A stretch of DNA of 64,000 nucleotides from DATJHM01 sp963777355 (GTDB lineage Bacteria; Chloroflexota; Ktedonobacteria; Ktedonobacterales; Ktedonobacteraceae), in contig CAVZQK010000002.1 in the NCBI GenBank assembly GCA_963777355.1, positions 124,001-188,000 on the forward strand, read 5' to 3'. Of this stretch, positions 46,262-54,264 are shown one piece after another. Position 1 is the stretch's first letter; each line of letters begins with the position of its first letter. A program made the translations under genes and the position numbers. The notes beneath the pieces are model-generated. The model did no database searches, was not told where the DNA came from, and was given only the letters and a program-made list of their open reading frames with translations.

Positions 46262-46448
46262 CCATAGTACTCTGTCAATCTTTACTTGTAGGAGAGAGAA
46301 ACGCTCGTAGGGTAGATCGGCTTGCCCGTCTCCTGCTCCCCTGTGCACCCTCTCGTAGGGTAGATCGGCTTGCCCGTCTCCTGCTCCCCTTCCTCCATCT
46401 TACCCGATAGTATCCATCCTACAAATGAAAATTGACAGAGTACTATGG
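46262..46448. mobile_element. MITE-like element with 32-bp terminal inverted repeats
   Basis: The 187-bp element begins CCATAGTACTCTGTCAAT (left arm 46262-46293). It ends with the inverted copy (46417-46448), and the two 32-base arms match at 29 positions. Inside are two family A units starting GTAGGGTAGATCGGCTTGCC at 46307 and 46355, a 48-base period. It has no coding capacity. The 16-mer GCGTCTGTTCACCGTG lies immediately outside both ends (46245-46260, separated by one base, and 46449-46464), like a target-site duplication or a disrupted family B copy. A transposase acting in trans would be required, and none was identified. Confidence 0.7.
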
Positions 46449-46490
46449 GCGTCTGTTCACCGTGCCCTCTGGGGTCTCTGTCCGTGCCAG
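46449..46490 (+). repeat. Family B repeat copy adjoining the MITE-like element
   Basis: It reads GCGTCTGTTCACCGTGCCCT followed by CTGGGGTCTCTGTCC, matching the core of the copy at 47781-47832. Its first 16 bases are repeated on the other side of the element at 46245-46260. Confidence 0.6.
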
Positions 46491-46504
46491 CTTCTATCAA
46501 CAGA

Positions 46505-46540
46505 ACGGAAACCTCTCATCGCTACGTGCGAGGTTTCCGT
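46505..46540. terminator. Hairpin terminator between converging transcripts
   Basis: An 11-bp perfect stem (ACGGAAACCTC with GAGGTTTCCGT) has a 14-base loop, followed by CTTTGCTC. It lies just past the end of the minus-strand gene at 46547 and could stop transcription from either side. Confidence 0.6.
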
Positions 46541-46546
46541 CTTTGC

Positions 46547-46762
46547 TCAAAACAGATGAAACACAAAATGCATCAAGCCGAGCAGCACTACCACTACAGC
46601 GATGCCAAGATATAAACATACTAGCAGAGGCGAAAACCAGAGAGGACGCTTCGCCACAGATCCTTTATGAAATGAAGTCAAGTCAACAGCAGAAGCACTT
46701 TCTTCTTCAGAGACAGACTGAACCCCATCAATCCTCCTCCTTTGCTGGCTCAAACTCATCAT
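46547..46762 (-). CDS. Small C-terminally anchored membrane protein, unknown
   Basis: This is a 71-residue protein: a polar N-terminus followed by one hydrophobic segment (FSPLLVCLYLGIAVVVVLLG) close to the C-terminus. Its ATG overlaps the last 35 bases of the upstream gene at 46728, so coupled translation is likely. No family is recognised. The hydrophobic segment and the overlap argue for a real gene, but the short length keeps confidence moderate. Confidence 0.5.
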   Translation of the reverse strand: MMSLSQQRRRIDGVQSVSEEESASAVDLTSFHKGSVAKRPLWFSPLLVCLYLGIAVVVVLLGLMHFVFHLF

Positions 46763-47243
46763 AAAACTTTTGATACAGACCTATCCTCGCAGGTAGCTCA
46801 CTCGGTAATTTCTCATTGACATCTTCCTGATGAGGAATTTTATCAGAGGAGAGGCTGACAAATGCCCGTACTATAGCTCGCTCCTGAGCATTCCACTGCA
46901 AATCGCCTCTGTCATTCTCCTGATCAGTTCTAGCTGCAACAAGGAGCTGTTGTGTCTCTTCAGTAGGAGCGTCATATTCTATACTCAACTGAGAGAGCAT
47001 CTTTGGGTATGTTTCTTTAAATTCACTAATGAAGTTCTCTTGCGCTTCATGAAGACTTAAACTCTGTGCAAACTGCAATTGGTCAAGCCCATATGCATAA
47101 TAGAGAGATCGCGCAAGTGCCTTTACTTCTGGCATATTTGGTTTCTCTCTATAAGGATTTCTGGTTCCGCTAAAGATGCTCTTCGCCTGATCCTTTGCTA
47201 TATTTCTGGCTGCTGTATAGAACTTATCCTGTGGAGTCTGCAT
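46728..47243 (-). CDS. Hypothetical soluble helical protein
   Basis: A 171-residue, charged, largely helical protein with no signal or membrane segment (NIAKDQAKSIFSGTRNPYRE, QLSIEYDAPTEETQQLLVAA). It is not recognised. It precedes the small membrane protein by overlap and follows another short minus-strand frame at 47281, so three small genes may form a unit. AT content is higher than in the metabolic neighbours, which fits an accessory gene. Confidence 0.6.
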   Translation of the reverse strand: MQTPQDKFYTAARNIAKDQAKSIFSGTRNPYREKPNMPEVKALARSLYYAYGLDQLQFAQSLSLHEAQENFISEFKETYPKMLSQLSIEYDAPTEETQQLLVAARTDQENDRGDLQWNAQERAIVRAFVSLSSDKIPHQEDVNEKLPSELPARIGLYQKFYDEFEPAKEED

Positions 47244-47280
47244 CGATCCTACTCCGTTTAAACGGGGCTCAGTAGTAGCT

Positions 47281-47523
47281 TCAATAATTTGCAGAGTCCA
47301 ACGGGGTTGTTGTCGTTAATGAAACACTCTGTTGTGTGCCGTCACTCATGAGGATGGTTACCTTCCTTATTCTGCTCAGAAATTCGAGGGGGACATGAAG
47401 AACTGCTACCTGGGGAGGAAGCGTCAGTGCCACATGCTGAAAGCGCTTCTTCCTCCACCTCAGCCATGCTTTGTTTCCATGTCTACCATAGCGGTGCATC
47501 ATAACACCAGCATCTCTTATCAA
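47281..47523 (-). CDS. Short hypothetical protein, possibly a gene fragment
   Basis: An 80-residue basic protein (RHGNKAWLRWRKKRFQHVAL, then VTILMSDGTQQSVSLTT) ending 37 bases before the next minus-strand gene. It looks like a beta-strand segment and could be the start or end of a longer lost protein. No clear ribosome site was found. Confidence 0.35.
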   Translation of the reverse strand: MIRDAGVMMHRYGRHGNKAWLRWRKKRFQHVALTLPPQVAVLHVPLEFLSRIRKVTILMSDGTQQSVSLTTTTPLDSANY

Positions 47524-47988
47524 ATGGAGAAAGCGTTACAAGATGTACAAAATCCTCAAATCCGTATTTCCCATAACTATGTGTAGATATGGAAGAGACA
47601 TTCTATTGGCAAGGAAACACGCTAAAGCGACAAAATACAGTATAGAGATAAAATAAGTTTATACAGGACAAACGCGTAAAGTCAATAAACAAATGTTCTA
47701 AATACCTGTTCTGATTCAAAATCCCTTTTCCCTTCATCCTGCCAATATTATGCCCTCTTTTGCCTGAAATGAGAGAAAACGTAGGGACGGCTGTTCACCG
47801 TCCCTGTGGGGGTCTCTGTCCGCAGCGAGAGGAGGAACTCCTCTTCTTCTGCCGTGATGGGTCTTCATCCGATACCTGTAAGATAGTAAGGAGAGTGTCC
47901 ATACTGTTGTCCTCCTTATGAACAGGATAACTGCTGAAAATCATTGCGTATTCGGCTTTCGTTGTGGTTTACCACACGCGATTATTCG
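47524..47988. other. 465-base intergenic region with a family B repeat
   Basis: It is AT-rich from 47590 to 47720 and then carries the best preserved family B repeat at 47781-47832. No credible gene was seen. Confidence 0.5.
47781..47832 (+). repeat. Family B dispersed repeat, fullest copy
   Basis: It starts GTAGGGACGGCTGTTCACCG, continues TCCCTGTGGGGGTCTCTGTC and ends CGCAGCGAGAGG. The internal palindrome GGGACGG...CCGTCCC has a 7-base loop. Other copies lie at 2431, 35248, 46449 and 58135. Confidence 0.7.
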
Positions 47989-48468
47989 TCAAACGAGCGG
48001 ATCGTTGTCAGGGAGTTTTCCAGGTGCAATCTCCTTCACCGTGTTCTTCAGGACCTCGAAGAGCTGGTCATCAATATGAAACTTCTTTTTGTTGGTGGCA
48101 AGCGCTTGCAGAACATCAGTCTGGCCACGTTCGGAGGCAGCCAGCCAGTCACAGAGCATTTCGACGAGTTGAATGAGGCTCATCCCTCTCACGCCATCCT
48201 CGAAGTGTTGAGGATGGTGGTCGTTGACCTGACAATGATGGCTCCACGCGGGACCTAACTTTTTAGCAGCCTCTTTATACTCCTGTGAGCCATAGGTATA
48301 CTTCTGAAGCTCAGGGGAGATTGCTTCATACGTGTCGAATTCTTCTGGAGAGAACTTTGAGTTGTCATGGACGATCGCTCGCTTGAATAATTCATTGGCA
48401 ACGATCTGCATATACCCTGCTACATGCTGCTTATGATCTACCAGATCTTTTACGTAGTCGCTCGGCAT
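47989..48468 (-). CDS. DUF5662-family protein
   Basis: This 159-residue protein has a histidine-rich pattern: LVDHKQHVAGYMQIVANELF, AIVHDNSKFSPEEFDTYE and WSHHCQVNDHHPQHFED. The H-D and H-H pairs suggest a metal-dependent HD-like fold, as in the DUF5662 family, which is of unknown function and often phage-associated. The ATG at 48468 follows GAGAGGAAAG. It is recognised from pattern only. Confidence 0.68.
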   Translation of the reverse strand: MPSDYVKDLVDHKQHVAGYMQIVANELFKRAIVHDNSKFSPEEFDTYEAISPELQKYTYGSQEYKEAAKKLGPAWSHHCQVNDHHPQHFEDGVRGMSLIQLVEMLCDWLAASERGQTDVLQALATNKKKFHIDDQLFEVLKNTVKEIAPGKLPDNDPLV

Positions 48469-48956
48469 TTCTTTCCTCTCTCTTTGTTGAATAAGCACGT
48501 TCTGAAAATGTCTTTACAATCAGCACCTGTTGTGTCTGAACACAACGAAAGCCGAATACCCAAATCATCGTAGGAGAGCTGTGTTGACCAGAGTTCTCTG
48601 CCATCTTGCTTGCTCATGGCAAAGAGGTTGGGACGTTTCTCCCAAGGAGAGGCGTGAGGGCGGAGGTAGACCACCTGCTGCCTGGAGTTGGTGAAAAACG
48701 TAGGAGGGTTCCCTTCACACTGTATGGGGATCTCTTCGTGCCAGAACTGCTTGCGAGTCGTGGAGTGAAACGCCCTCAAACGCAGGCATGGAGGTCGGTA
48801 GCCGGCAAGGCAGAGAAATTGCTGACTTTCCCCGCTGTACATATCTTTGTCCTCCAGAAAAAGGGAAAGACTGTACTGCCCGAAATTGGGCATTAGAAGA
48901 GAATACACTATTTTCTCCCGAAATGGAAGTCCTGACGAGGAGATATTCTTACACAC
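48450..48956 (-). CDS. Doubtful ORF, possible PQQ-type propeller fragment
   Basis: A 168-residue frame whose middle, NLFAMSKQDGRELWSTQLSY preceded by a similar HSTTRKQFWHEEIPI, recalls tandem PQQ/quinoprotein beta-propeller blades (xLxAxxxxxGxxxW). Length and ends do not fit a complete propeller. It overlaps the next gene by 19 bases. It is probably a remnant of a larger gene or a fast-diverging orphan. Confidence 0.35.
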   Translation of the reverse strand: MCKNISSSGLPFREKIVYSLLMPNFGQYSLSLFLEDKDMYSGESQQFLCLAGYRPPCLRLRAFHSTTRKQFWHEEIPIQCEGNPPTFFTNSRQQVVYLRPHASPWEKRPNLFAMSKQDGRELWSTQLSYDDLGIRLSLCSDTTGADCKDIFRTCLFNKERGKKCRATT

Positions 48957-49073
48957 AGCGATAAAAAGGTGGCTACGAAGTCTCTGCCTGGATTTATGAC
49001 TGAATGTCAGAATTACCCCTCTTTACACACAAATCGGTATGGTGTCGTTTTTCCTCTCTCGCCCCTTATAACA

Positions 49074-49110
49074 GGTAGGGACCGACTTGCTCGTGTCCTG
49101 CTTGCCGGGA
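49074..49110 (+). repeat. Family A repeat, single diverged unit
   Basis: It reads AGGTAGGGACCGACTTGCTC then GTGTCCTGCTTGCCGGG. It resembles the GTAGGGCAGAGCGGCTTGCC unit but is unpaired. It lies 87 bases upstream of the nitroreductase start. Confidence 0.4.
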
Positions 49111-49196
49111 ATAAGTAACTTTCACCTCCTTGTTTTCTCAAAGAGAGAAAGGTTACTTTCCCTTTCAAAACACATCAAAAGGAGAAAACACAGACA

Positions 49197-49616
49197 ATGA
49201 ACGATAATGATTTCATCGAAAGAAATAATCGCGTCGTCGAGATGTTTCGCGCAAACGGCGGCAAAGTCGAGGGCTGGGGTTCTATAATCCTTCTTACCAA
49301 CACAGGAGCCAAATCCGGCAAGACCTACACTACCCCCTTAATGGCAATCCCTTATAAGGATACCTATCTCGCTGTAGCCTCCAAAGGCGGCGCACCCAAA
49401 AATCCCGTATGGTACAACAACCTGGTGGCCCATCCCGATGTCACCGTCGAAGTCGGTACTGAAACCTTTCCCGCCACCGCCCGCCTGCTCTCCGGCGCTG
49501 AACGCGAAGAAGCCTTCGCAAAGGCCGTCACCGTATTCCCGAACTATGCCGAATACCAAAAAAATACCGCCCGCGAAATTCCCGTCTTCCTTCTCGAACG
49601 CCGTCCAAACGCCTGA
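49197..49616 (+). CDS. Deazaflavin (F420)-dependent nitroreductase family protein
   Basis: This 139-residue protein is of the Ddn/PF04075 split-barrel family. Typical segments are ILLTNTGAKSGKTYTTPLMA, YLAVASKGGAPKNPVWYNNL and AHPDVTVEVGTETFPATARL. These bind coenzyme F420 in characterised actinobacterial relatives, which reduce nitroimidazoles or quinones. Its presence is consistent with a Chloroflexota or actinobacterial host. The start follows AAAGGAGAAAAC. Confidence 0.9.
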   Translation: MNDNDFIERNNRVVEMFRANGGKVEGWGSIILLTNTGAKSGKTYTTPLMAIPYKDTYLAVASKGGAPKNPVWYNNLVAHPDVTVEVGTETFPATARLLSGAEREEAFAKAVTVFPNYAEYQKNTAREIPVFLLERRPNA

Positions 49617-49644
49617 ACACTGATACTGCTATTATGCTTACGCG

Positions 49645-49682
49645 CTCTCCTACAAACAAGCAATAGAGCGTTTGTAGGAGAG
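49645..49682. terminator. 13-bp hairpin terminator
   Basis: A perfect stem (CTCTCCTACAAAC with GTTTGTAGGAGAG) has a 12-base loop, between the nitroreductase gene and the convergent hypothetical gene. It is probably a shared terminator. Confidence 0.65.
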
Positions 49683-49716
49683 CTGAGCATCTATCTGAGT
49701 AAAACCTTTCAAGAGG

Positions 49717-50616
49717 TCATATTGTCAATCTTCTTTTCTGGCTTCTTATAGTCTCAAGTTGCATTTTACGAAAGAGATCTGCAAATACTACTGGATCGTT
49801 AGATTGACTGGCCTGCCCGAACAGTTCGAGCGTTCTCTGTAGCGCTTTATTGAAATCTCCCTTCTTCAGATCTCCTGTGCCAACCTTCCGTTCCGCTTCC
49901 TGCCCACTTATTTTTGGTCCTTGACTTGCCTGTGAAGTTCCTACATGCAATGCTTCTGCCTGCCCCGCGCCTTTGTAAAGTACATTTTTTATACTTACTC
50001 CGTTGAGCATGGCTTGCACAGAGGCAAAGGCAAGTGGGCCGGCAAATCCTGTTCGATAAACTTCCACGATGAAGAGAAGTGCAAAAAGTTCATCCAGCGT
50101 CTCTTTTTCTTCTGTCGAAAATGTATCCGGGTATGGTGTTTTGCTGGCAAATTTATTAATGATCGCCGACGCTACCTCTTGTGGCTTATGTCGCCCCTCC
50201 AGCTTTCCACCCAGATACGTATAGGTGGAACTGCTTTTCTTTTTATACCCTTCTCCTGGCTGATCGCCTTTTTTCAGCTTTCTTACTGTCCCTAGTAGCT
50301 GATTGTCCTGTCCGAGAGGTCTTCGCCCTGGTACCTCTTCTTCTGGATCTATAGAGGTTAAAAAGACATTCGTCTGACCACGTTTTTCTATCTCAAATAC
50401 CGGTCCGCCTACCCCTATTCTCACGTAGATGCGGTTAGCAACTTTCTTTAATTTACGTAAAGCCTTAAGCGCATCGCGATAGGTGTTTACGCGAATAATC
50501 TTATCTTCCCTGCTATAGTCGTTTCCCGGCCTGGTTGTTTTTACTTCGGTATCAGATGTCTCATCTTCTGATAGGTCCCCTGAGTTCTCCAACGTTTCAC
50601 TACTTTTAAATATCAT
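49717..50616 (-). CDS. Hypothetical protein, 299 residues, unrecognised
   Basis: A soluble protein with an acidic, low-complexity start (SETLENSGDLSEDETSDTE) and a basic middle (ALKALRKLKKVANRIYVRIG, KKGDQPGEGYKKKSSST). A helical C-terminal half contains FALLFIVEVYRTGFAGPLAF, a possibly buried helix. No signal peptide or known motif was seen. It stands alone between two convergent/divergent genes in an accessory region. Base composition and codon usage look more AT-rich than the transport genes. Confidence 0.6.
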   Translation of the reverse strand: MIFKSSETLENSGDLSEDETSDTEVKTTRPGNDYSREDKIIRVNTYRDALKALRKLKKVANRIYVRIGVGGPVFEIEKRGQTNVFLTSIDPEEEVPGRRPLGQDNQLLGTVRKLKKGDQPGEGYKKKSSSTYTYLGGKLEGRHKPQEVASAIINKFASKTPYPDTFSTEEKETLDELFALLFIVEVYRTGFAGPLAFASVQAMLNGVSIKNVLYKGAGQAEALHVGTSQASQGPKISGQEAERKVGTGDLKKGDFNKALQRTLELFGQASQSNDPVVFADLFRKMQLETIRSQKRRLTI

Positions 50617-50680
50617 TTTTTCTATTTAGCTTTAGATAGTTACAAAGCTTGAGCTATGCTCTTTGTGATATAATTTCTTT

Positions 50681-51229
50681 ATGCATACGCTTCTCACTAC
50701 AATAATGGGTAACACATCTACCGATCATCAATATACGCAACTCAACGCCTCGTCAATACGAGAGTTTCATCTTCCCTTGCCTACAAAGCCAGATCTGAGT
50801 GATCGCTTATATTTTCTCCTGGAGGAGACGGAAACAGCAAAAATTCTTGCTTCCGGCTATCTAAAGCCTATTTATTCGGTGCTATTCGCTCAGGAGACCT
50901 TTTCTTTCCTCAATATAGGCGGGATTATCGCGAATGAAAAAGGGAAAGGTTATGGCAAACAGATCATGGTTGCCATAAAAGAATATCTCATCTCCGTTGA
51001 TAAAATCGGGCTGGGCTTCTGTGCGCCGCGGAACCAGGGGTTTTATGAAAAATGTGGCTTTAAAGTGGATACACAATCCACAAAGCGATTTATCTATAGA
51101 GATGGCGATAAAAGCAGAATAGCAGAGGGCCAGTATGTCCTGTATCAGGATTCTAGCGCTCACTTTATGGAAAAAGTTCTTGCCAATACAGATTACGAGG
51201 TTTTTGTTCCTGATCCTACAATCTGGTAA
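50681..51229 (+). CDS. GNAT-family N-acetyltransferase
   Basis: This 182-residue protein has the acetyl-CoA pyrophosphate loop region NEKGKGYGKQIMVAIKEYL, preceded by a beta strand (LNIGGIIA). A downstream LGFCAPRNQGFYEKCGFKVD gives the conserved NxxFYxKxGF motif. It would transfer an acetyl group to an unknown amine. Start ATG 50681 or 50705 is possible; neither has a strong ribosome site. It is divergent from the hypothetical gene at 50616. Confidence 0.8.
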   Translation: MHTLLTTIMGNTSTDHQYTQLNASSIREFHLPLPTKPDLSDRLYFLLEETETAKILASGYLKPIYSVLFAQETFSFLNIGGIIANEKGKGYGKQIMVAIKEYLISVDKIGLGFCAPRNQGFYEKCGFKVDTQSTKRFIYRDGDKSRIAEGQYVLYQDSSAHFMEKVLANTDYEVFVPDPTIW

Positions 51230-51378
51230 GCCCACCTCTCTTTGCTCCTAGCGTCTTTTTGTCTGGTTTTCTCTCTTCTCTATAACTCTTCTCTCTCTGT
51301 CATTGCTCTGTCTGAGGCACCACCTGAATGCGTTCCAGCAGTGACCATAGCTGGTCTACTACCTCCGTCGCAGGATAG

Positions 51379-51636
51379 GGATATAAGGTCCTGGAAACAC
51401 TAGGTTACACGATTACACCAGCAAGCCAGGGACGATTTTTCCGCGAAAGACCCCATATCGTCTCCCTGTTCCTAAAAATATATGCCGTGACGCCTATTGT
51501 CAGGCTTATAGACGCTATGTCGGCAATTGATGAGGCGATAGCGTTACATAACGCGTTTGCGGCCTTGAAGCAACAAGCAAATATTTCGACCCCAAATTGG
51601 GATGCCCTTGAAAGCTACCTTCCCACTGCTGTTTGA
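51379..51636 (+). pseudogene. C-terminal fragment of an unrecognised gene
   Basis: This open frame without a start codon reads VLETLGYTITPASQGRFFRE and IYAVTPIVRLIDAMSAIDEA, ending in a TGA at 51634. The protein-like composition suggests the tail of a lost gene. The surrounding 51230-51930 is otherwise non-coding debris. Confidence 0.4.
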
Positions 51637-51798
51637 CTCTTTGCCTGGCGTTCTAAACCCTTTGATGGCGAGCGTGTCTAAGGGGTAGGTTATGATTTAT
51701 GGAGGCGTTATTTCTTAGACCGTGTTTTGTTAATCGCAGAGATGGCCTCATGTGATATCCTGGAAGGATGAGTACGAGTTATCCCAGCAATCTTTAGA

Positions 51799-51930
51799 AT
51801 GAGTAAAGATTACGAGTGAAAAGTGCAGACCAGCGAAACGCTGATCCAGATGGCGATGATCCGGCTGCTTCTCGCTCGGATGGGGCGCAAGAATGAGTCA
51901 GTCTCCACATACAAGGAAAGAGCGGCTTGA
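51799..51930 (+). mobile_element. Transposase C-terminal remnant (DDE type)
   Basis: The frame reads MSKDYE, then an in-frame TGA (probably once TGG), then KVQTSETLIQMAMIRLLLAR. This resembles the C-terminus common to IS4/IS5-type transposases (KDYE...SE...AMIRLMLRRL). No inverted repeats were identified. It is a dead insertion-sequence fragment next to a truncated reductase gene. Confidence 0.55.
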
Positions 51931-51934
51931 TCGT

Positions 51935-52288
51935 TCACGATCCGGGAAATGATCCAGTCTGAACTGCTCCCGCGCGCTCATACGAGGCGACGATGACCCC
52001 GCGCGAGGATGTTTTCGCCTCACGCAAGGTAAAAGCTGCGGCAATGGCACCTTCAGCAAACAAGCGCTTGCCTATGCCCAGCGTGATTGGGAAGATCTTC
52101 AACCACAATTCGTCCATCAGGTCGTATTTTAGCAATGTTTGGATGAGGTTTGCGCTGCCGTGAACCTGTAAGACAGGCCCATCTTGTTGCTTGAGCTTTT
52201 GAATCTCCTGAGCCAGGTCGCCCCGCAGGAGCATTGCGTTCTGCCAATCGAGCTTCTGGAGGGTGTGGGAAGCCACGTACTTCTTCAT
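51935..52288 (-). pseudogene. Dihydrofolate-reductase-like (RibD C-terminal) protein, 5'-truncated
   Basis: This 117-residue frame covers the C-terminal two thirds of a YwjB/YyaP-type reductase: KKYVASHTLQKLDWQNAMLL, VLQVHGSANLIQTLLKYDLM and DELWLKIFPITLGIGKRLFA. Family members are about 180 residues. In-frame similarity extends upstream of the ATG (YSPVTETDPIAASLNTM, about 52289-52340) with no start codon, then dissolves. The gene has therefore lost its N-terminus and the nucleotide-binding start. A transposase remnant adjoins its 3' end. Confidence 0.65.
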
Positions 52289-52394
52289 GGTATTGAGGCT
52301 AGCTGCAATGGGATCTGTCTCGGTAACTGGGGAATAGGAGTCTGACTCGCGAGAAGTTGAGCCACGCCTCTTGAAAAGTAGAGCATGCAGAGCC

Positions 52395-52420
52395 GAACAA
52401 AACTTCTCCTAACTTGCTCT
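52395..52420. repeat. 26-base repeat, copy 1
   Basis: The sequence GAACAAAACTTCTCCTAACT followed by TGCTCT is shared with 53048-53073 at 25 of 26 positions. Each copy lies 80-110 bases upstream of a minus-strand gene. Confidence 0.5.
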
Positions 52421-52553
52421 CAGTTGCTGCTCGAAGAAGAGAGGGAGATCAGTTTCTATCACTCCCCGCAGCAGGACATCACCTATCAATGAACTCAATG
52501 CATATTTCACTATGCTCTTCTCACTTTCCAGGCTTCATTTGAATCTGCACGTA

Positions 52554-52970
52554 TTAACCGAAACAAACAAGGCTTGCTTTGAAATTGTCTACTTTTGGTA
52601 CTTTCCCCGTTGTGTCAATGACAAAGCCCTCTTCCCTTAAAAGGGCTGCCTGAGCTTCTACGCCGCCGGGAAGGTTCGCGATCAGCCCTCCACCCTTATT
52701 GACTACTCGCCAGTATGCAACCTCTGTGTTTGCGTTGTAAGCAATCGTCTGAAGAGCTTTTTTCGTGGTAACAGGACAGGTGCCTTGCACTTTGAATTGC
52801 TCTGTGAGCTCCTCCTCAATCAACTTTGTCGTGATGAGTTGGTGCTTGGGGACTTTCTTGATCAGGGCTTCTACTGTCGCGGGACAGGGTAAGAGCATTT
52901 TTCCAGGACCACCAAAGTATCTTCTGCGGTTCTCGGGAATGTCAACGATCACATCTTCTTGTAGCTCCAT
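52554..52970 (-). CDS. MGMT-fold (alkyltransferase-like) protein
   Basis: A 138-residue protein related to the DNA-binding domain of O6-alkylguanine-DNA alkyltransferases. Visible are PATVEALIKKVPKHQLITTK, GTCPVTTKKALQTIAYNANT and AYWRVVNKGGGLIANLPGGV followed by EAQAALLREEGF. The usual acceptor P-C-H-R is replaced by the region around GTCPVTTKK, so the protein may bind or recognise rather than repair lesions, as alkyltransferase-like proteins do. It is preceded upstream by one copy of a 26-base repeat. Confidence 0.82.
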   Translation of the reverse strand: MELQEDVIVDIPENRRRYFGGPGKMLLPCPATVEALIKKVPKHQLITTKLIEEELTEQFKVQGTCPVTTKKALQTIAYNANTEVAYWRVVNKGGGLIANLPGGVEAQAALLREEGFVIDTTGKVPKVDNFKASLVCFG

Positions 52971-53047
52971 GTTATCTCCCTTTTTTGCCTTGAGCTGGTC
53001 GTCTATCCAGATCTTCTCTCTTAGAGTTGATTATCGCATATTGAAAA

Positions 53048-53073
53048 GAACAAAACTTCTCCTATCTTGCTCT
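53048..53073. repeat. 26-base repeat, copy 2
   Basis: The sequence GAACAAAACTTCTCCTATCT followed by TGCTCT. It lies 78 bases before the MGMT-like start, in the promoter position. Confidence 0.5.
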
Positions 53074-53144
53074 TTTGGCCATGCAGCATTCCCTCTTCGC
53101 ATTCCAAAACAGGTTCTTAGAAATGTTTACAATACATCCACGGG

Positions 53145-54038
53145 CTAGTGTGCTTCTTGCTTTTGCTGGTCAATATCCTCTATGAGAAACCGCAGGAAGG
53201 CGCGTGCTGCCTGAGAGAGATAATGCTCCTGACGCCACACAATGCCAAAGGTCCGCTCACAGGTTGGGTTCGTGAGGTGCAGCGCTGTTAATCCGTACTC
53301 ATGAACCCGTTTCTCCATCAATGCCGTGGTGAATCCCACACCTAAGTGAGCTTTGACGAAGGCAAAGAGGGCCGCAGGCTCATCTATTTCGTAGGCAGGA
53401 TGCAGAGAGAAGCCTGCCTGCTGGCAAAATGTCTCAACCAGATCTCGCAGACCACTCCCGACTTTTTCAATTACTACGGCTTCATTAGCGACTTCACTGA
53501 GAGGGACTTGCTCCTGTCCGGCAAGTCGATGCGTGTTTGGGACGACGAGCAGAATTTCTTCGGTTCGTAACTGTTTCCATTGGCTACCAGGCTGCATGCT
53601 CGGCGCGGACTGGAAGCAGAAGTCACACGCTCCCGCTTGCAGCAGATGCGGCATTTCTGCGAGTGAGCATTGAAAGAGGCGGAAGCGCACAGAAGGATAA
53701 AGGGTCTGGAAACGCTGTAACAGGTCCGGGAGCCAATAAATCGTTGCTGTAGCTAGCGAAATTACCCCTTGTTCGAGTCCTGCCATATCGCGTACTCTGC
53801 GTTGCCCCTCTTCCAACTCACGAAAGATCGTTTCGATATGCTCAAGGAAGGCTTTGCCGAACTGATTTAGCCGAATTACGCGTCCTTGCCGATCAAAAAG
53901 AGGGACACCAAGCTCTTTTTCCAGCCGACCAATCGTTTTCGAGAGCGATGGTTGCGCAATAGAAAGCTCTTCGGCAGCGTTCGTCATATGCTCGGTCCGC
54001 GCCACTACGCGAAAATAACGCAATTGAAGGAGGTCCAT
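53145..54038 (-). CDS. LysR-family transcriptional regulator
   Basis: This 297-residue regulator has the N-terminal winged helix LLQLRYFRVVARTEHMTNAA and LSIAQPSLSKTIGRLEKELG, followed by VPLFDRQGRVIRLNQFG. The effector domain starts LEQGVISLATATIYWLPDLL, with FCFQSAPSM and VGSGLRDLVETFC. It is divergent from a quinone oxidoreductase gene 226 bases away, which it probably controls in the usual LysR arrangement. Confidence 0.93.
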   Translation of the reverse strand: MDLLQLRYFRVVARTEHMTNAAEELSIAQPSLSKTIGRLEKELGVPLFDRQGRVIRLNQFGKAFLEHIETIFRELEEGQRRVRDMAGLEQGVISLATATIYWLPDLLQRFQTLYPSVRFRLFQCSLAEMPHLLQAGACDFCFQSAPSMQPGSQWKQLRTEEILLVVPNTHRLAGQEQVPLSEVANEAVVIEKVGSGLRDLVETFCQQAGFSLHPAYEIDEPAALFAFVKAHLGVGFTTALMEKRVHEYGLTALHLTNPTCERTFGIVWRQEHYLSQAARAFLRFLIEDIDQQKQEAH

Positions 54039-54264
54039 TTGTTCTTTTTTCTATCGAATGATAGCTTTCTGTCTATAGATATATGCCTCATTATGTCTTG
54101 TTTGTCTTTCTCGCGTCAAGCTATAATGGCAGTGTTACTGAACCATTATTGGAGAAACAGATTGCCGCCAATCGCGTGTCTCTCACTGGGATACGCCGAT
54201 GGGCACAATTTTTAGCCGAAAAATATCCTGATAACAACTCGTAAACGAGAAGAGGAATATACTT

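Noticed and set aside
46432..46764. Plus-strand 110-residue frame
   Set aside because: It runs antisense across the terminator and the small membrane gene, lacks a ribosome site and has low-complexity Ser/Gln composition.
47332..47586. Plus-strand frame of 84 residues opposite the 47281 gene
   Set aside because: No ribosome site and shadow-like composition; the minus-strand frame has better neighbours.
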